In this document: positions 1 through 8,065 of the stretch, piece after piece | How positions within the stretch are numbered: the stretch's first letter is position 1 | Layout of the letters: every line of letters begins with the position of its first letter | From: Bacillota bacterium | GTDB taxonomy: Bacteria; Bacillota; Clostridia; Christensenellales; CAG-138 | Direction of reading: 5' to 3' | Length of the DNA stretch: 64,000 bases | Assembly: GCA_023455425.1 (NCBI GenBank) | Contig: JAEYCM010000026.1 | Coordinates: forward strand, 9,932 to 73,931 | Position numbers and translations under genes: made by a program | The notes under the pieces: generated by a model | Told to the model about the DNA's origin: nothing | The model's database searches: none | Seen by the model: the letters and a program-made list of their open reading frames with translations, nothing else

Positions 1-203
1 ATAATCAACGGAATGCCCCTGGTGTAATGAATAAACACATGAACGATATGCTTTAAAACGGGCACCTCGTTGATGCGGATGATGGCAATCAACAGGCCGA
101 GTATGATGGCCGCGCAAAGGATGGCCAGCGCAGTTCCCAACGTAAAGGGAACGACCGTTAAAATGGCCTTGGTATCTTCAAAAATTACCGCTATGTCGAT
201 CAA
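1..203 (-). CDS. Polar amino-acid ABC transporter permease, N-terminal part (cut by window edge)
   Basis: The first 67 codons read LIDIAVIFEDTKAILTVVPF and continue with a hydrophobic segment and an RINEVP loop, as in the N-terminus of TcyL/HisM-type permeases. The start is a TTG at 203 with AGGTGG just upstream; the preceding permease ends at 213, so the two genes are separated by about 9 bases. It would pair with the 213-908 permease as the two membrane subunits of one importer. The rest of the gene lies outside the window. The family is clear; the substrate is inferred from the operon. Confidence 0.8.
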   Translation of the reverse strand, partial: MIDIAVIFEDTKAILTVVPFTLGTALAILCAAIILGLLIAIIRINEVPVLKHIVHVFIHYTRGIPLI

Positions 204-212
204 ACGGCCCAC

Positions 213-908
213 CTACTTCTTGATGTGTTTGGCAACCCCAATTTTTCTTCCGGCAAATTGGAATCCCTTGCTTACCAGAAATGTGATCGCCCAGTAAATG
301 ATCGCCGTGGCGACATAGACTTCCAGCTTTTTTACGCCGTAATCGTTGGAGATAATGACCTTGGCCTTTCCCATGATATCCACGAGGCCGATGACAAACA
401 GCACGGACGTATCCTTCACCAACTCCACCAAGGCGTTCTCAAGGTTGGGCCAGGCCACCGGCAACAGCTGCGGCAGGATAATTCTGCGGAACTTTGCAAA
501 GCTGCTCATGCCGATGCTGTCCGCCGCGTCGTGCTGCCCGCGGCTGACGGAAAGATAGGCGGGCCGCAGGAACTCCGACAAGTACGCGCCGTTAAACAGG
601 ATGAGCGCGATCAGGGCGTAGAGCGTCTTGCTCCAGCCGTCGGCATTGACGCCGAACTGCTTTAAGAGCAGCGGTAGGCCATAATAGATCAGGAATATGT
701 GGATGATTCCCGGCGTGCTGCGGAAGAACGACATATACAGGTTGGTCAACTCATAGAGAACCTTCCATTTTTTAATGCGGACAGCAGCGACCCCCATGGC
801 AAGCAAGAGCCCCAGCATGCCTGAAATGACGATAATGAATATCGTATAAGGGATTGTGGAACTTACTCTCCCGATAATTTTCAGGCAATAGCCGAAGTCA
901 AACGCCAT
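213..908 (-). CDS. Polar amino-acid (probably cystine) ABC transporter permease
   Basis: Inner-membrane subunit of an amino-acid importer, 231 residues, with the usual five or so hydrophobic segments. The cytoplasmic EAA-type loop that docks the ATPase is visible as SVSRGQHDAADSIGMSSFAK followed by FRRIILPQ. An in-frame GTG lies at 917, but it is only two bases from AAGGAG; the ATG at 908 has correct spacing and is preferred. It is third in the minus-strand order ATPase, binding protein, permease, permease. Substrate is not readable from the permease; the Cys-rich leader upstream of the operon suggests cyst(e)ine. Confidence 0.85.
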   Translation of the reverse strand: MAFDFGYCLKIIGRVSSTIPYTIFIIVISGMLGLLLAMGVAAVRIKKWKVLYELTNLYMSFFRSTPGIIHIFLIYYGLPLLLKQFGVNADGWSKTLYALIALILFNGAYLSEFLRPAYLSVSRGQHDAADSIGMSSFAKFRRIILPQLLPVAWPNLENALVELVKDTSVLFVIGLVDIMGKAKVIISNDYGVKKLEVYVATAIIYWAITFLVSKGFQFAGRKIGVAKHIKK

Positions 909-950
909 GGAGGTCACCGCTCCTTCTTGTCAGTTTACGCGCCGGATACG

Positions 951-1838
951 TTAGCCCTGGAAAAACTGGATGGTGTCCTCGCCGTACCATTTCAGGGAGA
1001 GTTCGGAAAGCGTGCCGTTCTCGCGGAGCGTCTTCAGGGCGTCTTCCACCTTGGCGGAGAGATCTTCCTGCCCCTTGGCGAGCGCAAAGTACGTGCCATT
1101 GATTTTGACGGGCTCTTCCACCGCCTTCACCTTCAGGCCCAGTTCCTGTTTGATCTCGTTGAACCCGAGGTTGTTGGGCAGCACCAGCGCGTCATACTCC
1201 TTGGCGTCCACGGATTTGAAACGGTCCGCAACGGATACGCCTTCGGCGGTGGTGATGGTGATCTGCGCATCGGGATGCGCCGCGTTATACTCTGTGAGCA
1301 GGTTGAAGATACCGCCGTTGGGCGAGGATGGCACCACGTTTTTGCCTACGAGATCGTCAAGGCTCTTGATGGCGGTGTCATCTTCATGCACATAGATGTT
1401 GATGAGGCTTACGCCGTTGATGGCGTCCGGGAGCAGGTATTTTTCCACGCGTTCGGGGGTCTTGTAAAGCCCGCCACCGATGAGGACGTATTTGCCGGTT
1501 TCAAGGCCGATCTGGGTGGCTTCCCCTTCTACGAACTCAAGATTGAACGCATATTCGGGAATCAGTTCGTCCACGGCGTTGAGTACATCCACTTCATATC
1601 CAACCTTGTTGCCGTTTTCGTCTTCAAAGCTTAAGGGCTTAGAGCCGGATTCGAGCGCAACGGTGACCGTCTTACCTGCCACTGCGGGCACAGGCGCAGG
1701 AGTCGCTTCCGCCGCTGCTGCGGGCGTCGCCCCGGCTGCCGCGGGGGTCGGAGCTGCGGCGGGCGCGTTCGGGGCGGAGCAGCCTACGGCAAACAAAAGG
1801 GTGAACGCCAACAATGCTCCCAATACTCTCTGTTTCAT
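951..1838 (-). CDS. Extracellular solute-binding lipoprotein of amino-acid ABC importer
   Basis: 295 residues. The N-terminus MKQRVLGALLAFTLLFAVGC is a lipoprotein signal with the anchoring Cys at residue 20. A low-complexity Ala/Pro/Thr linker follows (about residues 21-50), then a family-3 periplasmic-type binding fold (VALESGSKPLSFEDENG, YEVDVLNAV). It should capture the substrate outside the membrane and deliver it to the two permeases. The chosen ATG has GGAGG eight bases upstream; an in-frame codon at 1853 overlaps that ribosome site and is rejected. The gap to the upstream ATPase gene is 20 bases, so co-transcription is expected. Confidence 0.88.
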   Translation of the reverse strand: MKQRVLGALLAFTLLFAVGCSAPNAPAAAPTPAAAGATPAAAAEATPAPVPAVAGKTVTVALESGSKPLSFEDENGNKVGYEVDVLNAVDELIPEYAFNLEFVEGEATQIGLETGKYVLIGGGLYKTPERVEKYLLPDAINGVSLINIYVHEDDTAIKSLDDLVGKNVVPSSPNGGIFNLLTEYNAAHPDAQITITTAEGVSVADRFKSVDAKEYDALVLPNNLGFNEIKQELGLKVKAVEEPVKINGTYFALAKGQEDLSAKVEDALKTLRENGTLSELSLKWYGEDTIQFFQG

Positions 1839-1858
1839 GATACATACCTCCAAAAAGT

Positions 1859-2611
1859 TTATATTTGATACGTAAAGGGTTCCAAAATGTTTTGCAAAAA
1901 CCGCTGGGTCGCTTTTTCCCTGGAGTTTGTGAATATCTCCCCGGGCGGCCCCTGTTCCACAATTTTTCCTTCCTCCATGAAGATGACCCGGTTTGCGACC
2001 TTGCTTGCAAACTGCATTTCATGGGTGACCACAAGCATCGTGATCCCCGAGCTTGCCACCTGCTTCATGACGGCAAGCACCTCCCCGACCAATTCCGGAT
2101 CCAGGGAAGACGTGGGCTCGTCAAAGAGGATTACCTCTGGCTTTAAGGCGAGCGCGCGCGCAATACCCACGCGCTGCTGCTGCCCGCCAGAAAGCTGATG
2201 CGGGTAAGCGTTTTCCACGTCCTCGAGCCCTACGTTCTTGAGTTCCGTTTTCGCAATTGCAACGGCTTCGGCCTTATTTAGCTTTTGGACTACAATGAGC
2301 CCCTCCGTAACGTTCTCAAGCGCGGTCCTGTTCCGAAAGAGATTGTAATGTTGGAACACCATTGCGGTCTTCCGTCTGAGTGCAGTCATCTTTTTCTTGG
2401 GAGATTTGTGAAACTCATAGGTCAGGCCGTCTATGCTCACGCTGCCGGTATCGGCCTTTTCCAGGCAGTTGATGCAGCGCAAAAGCGTGGTTTTTCCCGT
2501 ACCGCTTGAGCCGATAATGGCCGCGACATCTCCTTTTTCTATCGTAAGGTCGATCCCTTTTAAAATTTCCTTATCGCCAAACGACTTCCGGATATTTGTT
2601 AATGTGATCAA
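1859..2611 (-). CDS. Polar amino-acid ABC transporter ATP-binding protein
   Basis: 250 residues, the normal length for GlnQ/TcyN-type ATPases. Visible motifs are Walker A (GSSGTGKTT), the signature LSGGQQQR, Walker B (VILFDEPTS) and the switch His in VVTHEM. It energises import through the permeases at 1-908. The start is TTG at 2611, with GAGG seven bases upstream. It is the first structural gene of the operon and begins 40 bases after the stop of the leader peptide at 2652-2732. Confidence 0.9.
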   Translation of the reverse strand: MITLTNIRKSFGDKEILKGIDLTIEKGDVAAIIGSSGTGKTTLLRCINCLEKADTGSVSIDGLTYEFHKSPKKKMTALRRKTAMVFQHYNLFRNRTALENVTEGLIVVQKLNKAEAVAIAKTELKNVGLEDVENAYPHQLSGGQQQRVGIARALALKPEVILFDEPTSSLDPELVGEVLAVMKQVASSGITMLVVTHEMQFASKVANRVIFMEEGKIVEQGPPGEIFTNSREKATQRFLQNILEPFTYQI

Positions 2612-2651
2612 TGGCCTACCTCATTTCAAAATCGGAGCACGCTTTTATTCC

Positions 2652-2732
2652 TTACAGGCAACAATAACAAGACATGGACCTGGTCCTGAGGATACGACAG
2701 CCGCGGATTTGCATGCTGAACAGATTGGACAT
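2652..2732 (-). CDS. Cys-rich leader peptide upstream of the amino-acid ABC operon
   Basis: A 26-codon ORF preceded by an AGGGGG ribosome site seven bases from its ATG. It starts MSNLFSMQIRGC and ends RTRSMSCYCCL followed by TAA, so three of its last five residues are Cys (TGT TAT TGT TGC CTG). It lies between a good sigma-A promoter (2786-2814) and the ATPase start, 40 bases from the latter. A run of one amino acid's codons at the end of a leader ORF is the hallmark of translation-dependent regulation, so I infer a cysteine sensor controlling a cyst(e)ine importer. I see no obvious T-run terminator between it and the ATPase gene, so control might act on translation initiation or through Rho. 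Confidence 0.7.
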   Translation of the reverse strand: MSNLFSMQIRGCRILRTRSMSCYCCL

Positions 2733-2785
2733 CAATGTACCCCCTTTCTAATTTCTATTAAATCGATATGATTAATATGATTAAT

Positions 2786-2814
2786 AGCATATTCCGATAA
2801 ACCCTATATGTCAA
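2786..2814 (-). promoter_or_regulatory. Sigma-A promoter of the leader/ABC operon
   Basis: On the minus strand TTGACA (2809-2814) and TATGCT (2786-2791) are separated by exactly 17 bases. A tandem repeat of ATTAATCAT lies just downstream near 2768-2785, around the expected start of transcription, and could be an operator. Confidence 0.65.
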
Positions 2815-2991
2815 CAGGTTATTGAGAAAAAGGATAAATATACGAAGCTTTTTTATACGGATATCGTTCTTTTTTACAGAATGCTGTGAACCTTCTACAT
2901 TTTAGGAAATGATTGCGGCATACATCTTTGCATTTGTATTCATTGGCAAACCAAGAATGACGCGTATCGGCTTGCCATTAATCATGCTCTT

Positions 2992-3033
2992 GCTTTCCAA
3001 AAACAAAGAGCCGGTCGCTTCGGCAACCGGCTT
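2992..3033 (-). terminator. Rho-independent terminator after the flavodoxin gene
   Basis: On the minus strand AAGCCGGTTGC, a short loop and CGACCGGCTC form a GC stem followed by TTTGTTTTTGG. It lies about 30 bases past the stop at 3061. The rest of the 2815-3060 gap holds no gene I can support. Confidence 0.75.
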
Positions 3034-3060
3034 TAGGATCGTTAAAAATATCGACGAACT

Positions 3061-3588
3061 TCAAATCCCCATTGCATGTTTTATAGAATCAACGATCATC
3101 CCGGCCAGTTTTACCGTGTCTTTCTCGTTGATCCGGTAATCGCCCGTATTCTTCGCGGTCGGTTTCGGATTGGGCGGCAGAAGGTCAGCAATATGAAAAT
3201 CAACGAACGCCGCGGGTTTCTTCCCAGTCAACTGCTCCAATTCGTCTTTGAGCTTTGGGTTGTTGTTCAGTGCGCCGCCGCTGAGGGAGGCGAAGGCGTA
3301 TGGACGCGGGTTTTCCCTGAGATATTTAAAATAAGCGCGAAGCGGGGATGCGGCCTTCCCCATCCACACCGGAGCGATAAAGATCACCCGGTCATATTGG
3401 CGCAATACCCCGGGAAGAGGCCGGACCCGGGGCGTACGGCCCAGCAGCATATCCAGCATGATCGCGCCCATATTCCGGGGTTTTTCTTCCGATATTTTGA
3501 TATGCTCCGCCACAAGCGCTTTCGCCACGGCAACAGCCAAAGTCTCATTGTTCCCGGTAAGGGAATACGAAACAACTGCAATGCTCAT
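3061..3588 (-). CDS. Flavodoxin-like protein
   Basis: 175 residues starting MSIAVVSYSLTGNNETLA, the phosphate-binding loop of the flavodoxin fold (SYSxTGN). VIFIAPVWMGKAASPLR is the second FMN loop (APVWxGxxxxP) seen in Firmicute flavodoxin-fold proteins. It should be a soluble FMN carrier or FMN-dependent oxidoreductase. An in-frame extension reaches 3771, but GGAGG lies five bases upstream of the ATG at 3588, so the short form is chosen. It follows the FMN-binding protein and ApbE genes, so the cluster is flavin-centred. The redox partner is unknown. Confidence 0.75.
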   Translation of the reverse strand: MSIAVVSYSLTGNNETLAVAVAKALVAEHIKISEEKPRNMGAIMLDMLLGRTPRVRPLPGVLRQYDRVIFIAPVWMGKAASPLRAYFKYLRENPRPYAFASLSGGALNNNPKLKDELEQLTGKKPAAFVDFHIADLLPPNPKPTAKNTGDYRINEKDTVKLAGMIVDSIKHAMGI

Positions 3589-3786
3589 AAATCCTCCGTC
3601 AGTTTTGTTTCGGGACAAATTTAACCGGAACGCTCTCTGCGCGTATCTGCGGTACGCATCCCCGTATCTGTTCTCCAGATAACGATTTTCTTCTTTGCAA
3701 ACAGCCTCACGGCTACTATTGCGGCAAGCGCCGCAGTCCGCGTCAGCCACAGGTTGAACAGCAGAAATCACGCCCCCTCCGCCGCG
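3589..3786 (-). other. Gap with an uncertain ORF between FMN-binding and flavodoxin genes
   Basis: A GTG at 3771 follows GGAGGGGG and is in frame with the flavodoxin gene, giving a 61-residue extension of unconvincing, charged composition. The next frame encodes a hydrophobic stretch (LLFNLWLTRTAALAAIVAV) followed by basic residues, but it has no ATG, GTG or TTG at its beginning. This could be a decayed single-pass membrane protein. No gene is called. Confidence 0.3.
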
Positions 3787-4242
3787 TTATTTTTTTGCGG
3801 CCTGCTCCAGCGCGTTCTCCACCGCTTTGAGATGCGCGTTGGAGGTTAAGGTCGCGCCACTGATGACGTCCACCTGCAGGGACTGGGATTTGATCACTTT
3901 ATCGAACAGGCTGTTGATGGTTAAGCCGCCCCTGATTTCGGTGGTCTGCTTTTCGTTAGAGAGCACCCCCTCCGTCACCTTGATCTGGGTAACGGCGCCC
4001 GAAGCTACGGTCACCTCCACCCCCGCGTCCCGAAAGCTGTCTTTTGTCCCATGGTATGCGCCCTGGTAAACGCCGTCCCTGAGATTTTCAAAATCCATCG
4101 TCTTGATACGCATCGCCTGGAGTTCGGTCCGCCCCGGACCCGTGGATATGATCGCTCCTCCTATTCCCAATGCGATCAGACCGATAATGGATATTACGAT
4201 CCACACCCCAATATACCCCCTTCTCCTTTTTGCAACTTTCAT
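3787..4242 (-). CDS. Membrane-anchored FMN-binding domain protein
   Basis: 151 residues. Basic N-terminus (MKVAKRRRGY), one membrane helix at about residues 10-32, then an extracytoplasmic FMN_bind domain. SGATLTS near residue 130 is the motif in which ApbE joins FMN covalently to a Thr hydroxyl. The ApbE gene is immediately upstream (18-base gap), so enzyme and acceptor are adjacent. It probably carries electrons on the outer face of the membrane; its partners are not visible here. Confidence 0.85.
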   Translation of the reverse strand: MKVAKRRRGYIGVWIVISIIGLIALGIGGAIISTGPGRTELQAMRIKTMDFENLRDGVYQGAYHGTKDSFRDAGVEVTVASGAVTQIKVTEGVLSNEKQTTEIRGGLTINSLFDKVIKSQSLQVDVISGATLTSNAHLKAVENALEQAAKK

Positions 4243-4260
4243 AACATATCTCTTCCTTTT

Positions 4261-5232
4261 CTAAATATAGCGTGTTATTCCCGCACCGGCCTGATAGCGC
4301 CCGCGCAATCCCCGCGTCACGTATACCCGCAGCTCCGCGTCCACCAGAACCGCTTCCGCCTGATAGGGTTCAAGAACGATAAGCCCGCTCTCCAGCCCGG
4401 CGACAAATACGGCGGTGGATACCGCATCGGCCACCATGGCGCTATCCGCTACGACGGTCACGCTCAATAGCCCCGCATCCGCCGGGTATCCGGTGATGGG
4501 ACTAAGGATGTGATGGAACCTCCTGCCCTTGCTGTCGAAAAAATAGCGCTCATAGTCTCCCGAGGTCACAACCGATTTCCCGGTCACCGCGACCGCGCCG
4601 ACAAGGCCGTCCTTCCTGGGATGGCGGATACCCACGCGCCACAGCGAACCATCCGGTTTACTACCCAATGTGGATACGTTTCCGCCGATATTGGAACAGG
4701 CGGATGTAACGCCGTATGCCCGAAATAGTTCCATGAACCGGTCGCTTGCAAATCCTTTGCCGATGCCGCCCAAATCGATGGACTGTCCGGCTTTTTTCAA
4801 CCCCGCCGTTTTTTGAGTGGAGCACAGCTCCAAATCACGGTAATTGACCAAAGGAAGAACCTTTGCGATCCTTTCCTCCGCAGGGGGCGAAGACGCATTC
4901 TTATAGTCCCACAGGTTCAGGAGCGGACCGATGGTAGGATCAAAACGCCCTCCGGAAATTCGGGAGCATTCCGTTGCGCATGAAAGGATTGCGAAGGTTT
5001 CCGGGCTGACCGCTTCATACTTCACGCCGGCTGAGCGGTTGATCCGATCCACATCGCTTCCCTGTAAAAAGCGGCTCAATAGCCGCTCCAGCCTTTGCGC
5101 CTCCTGTTCCACGGCCCGCAGCGCTTGTGCCGCATGCCTTCCGAACGCCAGATGCGCTACCTCGGTCCCCATGCCGGGATGCGCGGCTTGAACCATAACG
5201 GCATTCTCCACGGACCATTCCTCCCTGGGCAT
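4261..5232 (-). CDS. apbE: FAD:protein FMN transferase ApbE
   Basis: 323 residues. ApbE moves FMN from FAD to Thr in the SGAT-type motif of target proteins. Seen here: MGTEVAHLAFG near the N-terminus, SGGRFDPTIGPLLNLW, IDLGGIGKGFASD, NIGGNVSTLG and HHILSPITGYPA, all typical of the family. The ATG at 5232 lies eight bases beyond the stop of the TetR gene; a longer frame to 5433 would overlap that gene and is rejected. It lacks a clear signal peptide, unlike many ApbE lipoproteins, which is worth noting because its acceptor domain is predicted to be outside the membrane. Confidence 0.9.
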   Translation of the reverse strand: MPREEWSVENAVMVQAAHPGMGTEVAHLAFGRHAAQALRAVEQEAQRLERLLSRFLQGSDVDRINRSAGVKYEAVSPETFAILSCATECSRISGGRFDPTIGPLLNLWDYKNASSPPAEERIAKVLPLVNYRDLELCSTQKTAGLKKAGQSIDLGGIGKGFASDRFMELFRAYGVTSACSNIGGNVSTLGSKPDGSLWRVGIRHPRKDGLVGAVAVTGKSVVTSGDYERYFFDSKGRRFHHILSPITGYPADAGLLSVTVVADSAMVADAVSTAVFVAGLESGLIVLEPYQAEAVLVDAELRVYVTRGLRGRYQAGAGITRYI

Positions 5233-5240
5233 ATTCCCGC

Positions 5241-5837
5241 CTACCCAGCATCCCCCTGTTTGGGGAAATCGGTCAGTCCCTTGAGGGCAAAGTCCGTCAG
5301 GTGATCCTGCAGCGCGGGGAAATACTGCAACCCGATCTCCTCCTTGTGGTAGCCGATTTGGATAATCGCGCCGAATATCGCCATGATCATCTCGCTGCTG
5401 ATATCCGCCCGCATTTTCCCTTCCGCCTGCCACTTTTCCACCAGCTCAATGAAGTAGCGGTATAGGAAATCGATCTTGGAAAGCCCGCTATCTTCCCGAA
5501 AAGCCCGCTCGATTTTGCCGTAAACATCGGGATTATACCACTGGCTCAGGATCGGGTTGGAACGCATCCCCTGCATATTCAATAGCAGAACCTGTTTGAT
5601 CAGTTTCACAGGGTCGTCATCCGGATTGACCGACCGGATGATGCGTTTCATCAGATCAGCCGTTTCCTGTTCCAGGATTTCCAGAAAGAGCTTATCCTTG
5701 GAGGGGTAGTAGTTGTAAAACGTCCCCACGCTGAACCCCGCCCGCCCGGTGATATCGGCAATCGCCGTATCCTTGAAGCCATTTTTCGCAAACAGTTCCT
5801 TTGCGCAATCGAACAATATCGTCTTTTTGTCGTCCAT
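5241..5837 (-). CDS. TetR/AcrR-family transcriptional regulator
   Basis: 198 residues. The N-terminal helix-turn-helix is typical (KELFAKNGFKDTAIADITGR, then AGFSVGTFYNYYPSKDKLF); the C-terminal ligand domain is variable and gives no inducer. ATG at 5837 with GGAG six bases upstream is preferred to GTG at 5849. It is first in the operon with apbE and the FMN-binding gene and faces a perfect palindromic operator at 5918-5948, so autoregulation of the flavin cluster is likely. Confidence 0.9.
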   Translation of the reverse strand: MDDKKTILFDCAKELFAKNGFKDTAIADITGRAGFSVGTFYNYYPSKDKLFLEILEQETADLMKRIIRSVNPDDDPVKLIKQVLLLNMQGMRSNPILSQWYNPDVYGKIERAFREDSGLSKIDFLYRYFIELVEKWQAEGKMRADISSEMIMAIFGAIIQIGYHKEEIGLQYFPALQDHLTDFALKGLTDFPKQGDAG

Positions 5838-5917
5838 GTCAAACTCCACATCTACTAAGCTTTCATAGTACGGTTTCTCGCTGCCCTGTTCTCATGACAT
5901 GTCTCTGCATCCACTCG

Positions 5918-5948
5918 TGAATGAATGAATAAAATATTCATTCATTCA
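5918..5948. promoter_or_regulatory. TetR-type operator palindrome
   Basis: Perfect 13-base inverted repeat TGAATGAATGAAT, 5-base spacer AAAAT, ATTCATTCATTCA, about 80 bases upstream of the TetR start. Such GAATGAAT half-sites are common for this regulator family in Firmicutes. Confidence 0.75.
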
Positions 5949-6094
5949 GAATGTAACATGCCAGATATCTCCTGTCAAGCGTTTTAGAATAGTTCTGGAA
6001 TATTTTTTCATTACAATCATGCGAGTCGATATACCCGAAGTGATCGCAATTCCGGTACGGAACAGGGTCAGAACAAGGAACCGCGCCCCAAAAC

Positions 6095-6119
6095 TATAAA
6101 AAGCCCGGCCGGGCTTCTT
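6095..6119 (-). terminator. Terminator of the SleB-like hydrolase gene
   Basis: GAAGCCC GGCC GGGCTT stem on the minus strand followed by TTTTATAG, about 15 bases after the stop at 6133. Confidence 0.65.
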
Positions 6120-6132
6120 ATATGGGGAACGA

Positions 6133-7356
6133 TCAATAATATTTTGCGGTGTATTTATCTACGCCATATTCTTTAATGAGCGCCTTGATGGTACCGGGAC
6201 CGGCCACGCCGTCCGCTTCCATCTTTTTATCGTTCTGGAATTCGATAAGCGCCTCCTTGCTCGTCATGCCGAAATAGCCGTCGGCTTTCACATCGTACCC
6301 CAGTTGGTTGAGCATGTATTGAATGCGGGATACCCGCTTGCCCGACTTACAGCCGTATTGCGGCCATTTGAACGTGCGCTCAAACAATGCCGGCGGGATC
6401 TCTCCGTTCCGGTTGCGCCCGCTGTAGCTTTCCCTATAAAAACAGTGCCCGTCTATCTTCTTATAAAAGCTGTGCCCCCCCCAATCTTGGCCTTCCGGCC
6501 GTTCGGAGTTAAAGAAATAGACGTCCTGCGGGATGACCCATACCTGATCCTGAAGCACCTGCCTTGCGGCGGATTTACACGACGAATTCGGCCTTATGGA
6601 GGACGAGTAGCCGGTGAACTGGCCCGGCGCCTTAATGACTTCCTCTATGGTATCCCCGGGATATCCTCGGGAGAGCACGCGGTTCATCACCACGTTGCCG
6701 ACCGCGATTTTCCCTTTTGTCGATTCGCCGCGCGCCTCCCCGTAGATCAGCTGCGCAAGCAGATACACGTCGTTATCGGTATACTCATAATAGTTGGAGG
6801 AATAGCCCATGTCGTTGTAGTAGGTGTCCGCTTCCTCCATATAAAAGTTTATCCATTCATCCCAATCGACCGGCTGGGGCGTCGGCTCCGGGGTGGCAGC
6901 AGGCGTGGGTTCGGGTGTTACCTCGGGCGTCGGCTCCGGCGTGGGCTGCAATGCGGGATCGGGAGTAAGCTCAAGCGCGTCGCCATCATCCACCCCGGGG
7001 TTAAGCGCCAATGCAGGCGTGGGTACAGGCGGTATGCCGTCCTCAGACAAAAGGAGGACGGATGATTCTGTGGCTACATCGGGAATCCCCTGAAAAACAG
7101 GCTGGCTGCCCTTCCATGCGACAATCTTGTTCTGGGCGACAACGCTGGATATAGCCGCCGGATCGCTTTCGGGAACCAGTTCGGCGGCTGCGGGGGCTTT
7201 TTGGAAAACCCCGGCGAAATAGAGGATTGCCGCTATTAACACGCAACCGGCCCCCGCCATCCATGCAAAGCGCCGCATCTTCCTGCGCCTCCTTGTTTTT
7301 CCCGGAAGCTTTGCGGGCTGGCCCAGCGGATTTATTAATATATTCGAGCGTTTCAT
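6133..7356 (-). CDS. SleB-type cell-wall hydrolase with C-terminal peptidoglycan-binding domain
   Basis: 407 residues. A basic cytoplasmic tail (KTRRRRKMRR) precedes one membrane helix (about residues 33-50). A Pro/Thr/Glu spacer (TPEPTPEVTPEPTP) reaches residue about 165, then a hydrolase_2/SleB catalytic domain (LLAQLIYGEARGESTKGKIA, NVVMNRV, PGQFTGY) and a PG_binding_1 repeat (VSRIQYMLNQLGYDVKADGYFG). SleB lytic transglycosylases degrade spore cortex, and related CwlJ/SleB proteins act on vegetative wall. SleB normally has the binding domain first; here the order is reversed. The ATG at 7356 was chosen because it precedes a sensible anchor; its ribosome site is weak. Confidence 0.8.
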   Translation of the reverse strand: MKRSNILINPLGQPAKLPGKTRRRRKMRRFAWMAGAGCVLIAAILYFAGVFQKAPAAAELVPESDPAAISSVVAQNKIVAWKGSQPVFQGIPDVATESSVLLLSEDGIPPVPTPALALNPGVDDGDALELTPDPALQPTPEPTPEVTPEPTPAATPEPTPQPVDWDEWINFYMEEADTYYNDMGYSSNYYEYTDNDVYLLAQLIYGEARGESTKGKIAVGNVVMNRVLSRGYPGDTIEEVIKAPGQFTGYSSSIRPNSSCKSAARQVLQDQVWVIPQDVYFFNSERPEGQDWGGHSFYKKIDGHCFYRESYSGRNRNGEIPPALFERTFKWPQYGCKSGKRVSRIQYMLNQLGYDVKADGYFGMTSKEALIEFQNDKKMEADGVAGPGTIKALIKEYGVDKYTAKYY

Positions 7357-7590
7357 TTCCAATCCAGTCTCCTCGCTGCCTATAATCCTTAACAAAAACG
7401 GGATGATACATACATCACGGGTTGCCCTTGTATGGCGTTGATCAGGCAGCTTTCCTTGTATCCGATTGTCCAATTATACCATGGGCCTGTCGGAAATGGT
7501 TTGAATTTTATTGAAACTGTGCCGGGAAAGTATTCCCACAACGGAATTGCAGCCGGGCAATTGTTGATCCATACCGCCCGAAATTTCAAG

Positions 7591-7620
7591 GCATAGAGCC
7601 GGCCATTGGGACGCACAATA
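7591..7620 (+). promoter_or_regulatory. Possible sigma-G promoter of tlp
   Basis: GCATA (7591-7595), 18 bases, CACAATA (7614-7620) resembles the forespore sigma-G pattern. In Bacillus tlp is a sigma-G gene. A short match, so only suggestive. Confidence 0.4.
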
Positions 7621-7640
7621 TTTTTAAAAGGAGGGATCAT

Positions 7641-7889
7641 ATGAAAGAGCACAATAACAATCGTCCCAATCCCGACAACCGGAGCGATAATGTAGCGAGA
7701 ATCCAGAAAAATATCGATATGACGATCCATAACATTGAAGCTGCCGAGGATATGATGGGGAAGACGCCCGATGATAAAATGAAACAGACGCTTGCGGAGA
7801 AAAACGAACGACGCAGGGACGCGCTCCAAGGTATGCGCAACGAAATAAAGGATGAAGCCAAGCCGCAGGATACCTGGAAAAACAAATAA
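7641..7889 (+). CDS. tlp: Small acid-soluble spore protein Tlp
   Basis: 82 residues, highly charged, no hydrophobic segment. NPDNRSDNVARIQ, IHNIEAAEDMM, KNERRRDALQGMRNEIKDEA match the Tlp family in order and length. Tlp accumulates in the forespore; it was named as thioredoxin-like but has no redox Cys. AAGGAGG lies six bases before the ATG. Monocistronic, with its own terminator at 7939-7963. Direct evidence that the organism sporulates or descends from a sporulating line. Confidence 0.92.
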   Translation: MKEHNNNRPNPDNRSDNVARIQKNIDMTIHNIEAAEDMMGKTPDDKMKQTLAEKNERRRDALQGMRNEIKDEAKPQDTWKNK

Positions 7890-7938
7890 CGGAACAACGC
7901 GTTCCAGATCTAGGAAATAAGCTTGTTTATGACATGCA

Positions 7939-7963
7939 GCCCCGGAGGTTCCGGGGCTTTTTG
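7939..7963 (+). terminator. Terminator of tlp
   Basis: AGCCCCGGA, short loop, TCCGGGGCT followed by TTTTT. Confidence 0.8.
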
Positions 7964-8065
7964 GCGTCTGCGCTCTGGAATGCCTTCAACCTGCCATGCA
8001 ACCGGAAACAATATATGGGTTTCATAATACTATAGTATATACCCCATCATAAGGAGGTGATTCGC

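Noticed and set aside
927..1634. 235-codon plus-strand ORF
   Set aside because: Antisense to the solute-binding lipoprotein, which has a signal peptide, ribosome site and family motifs; the plus frame has none.
2909..3139. 76-codon plus-strand ORF
   Set aside because: Runs through a terminator hairpin and the antisense end of the flavodoxin gene; no ribosome site.
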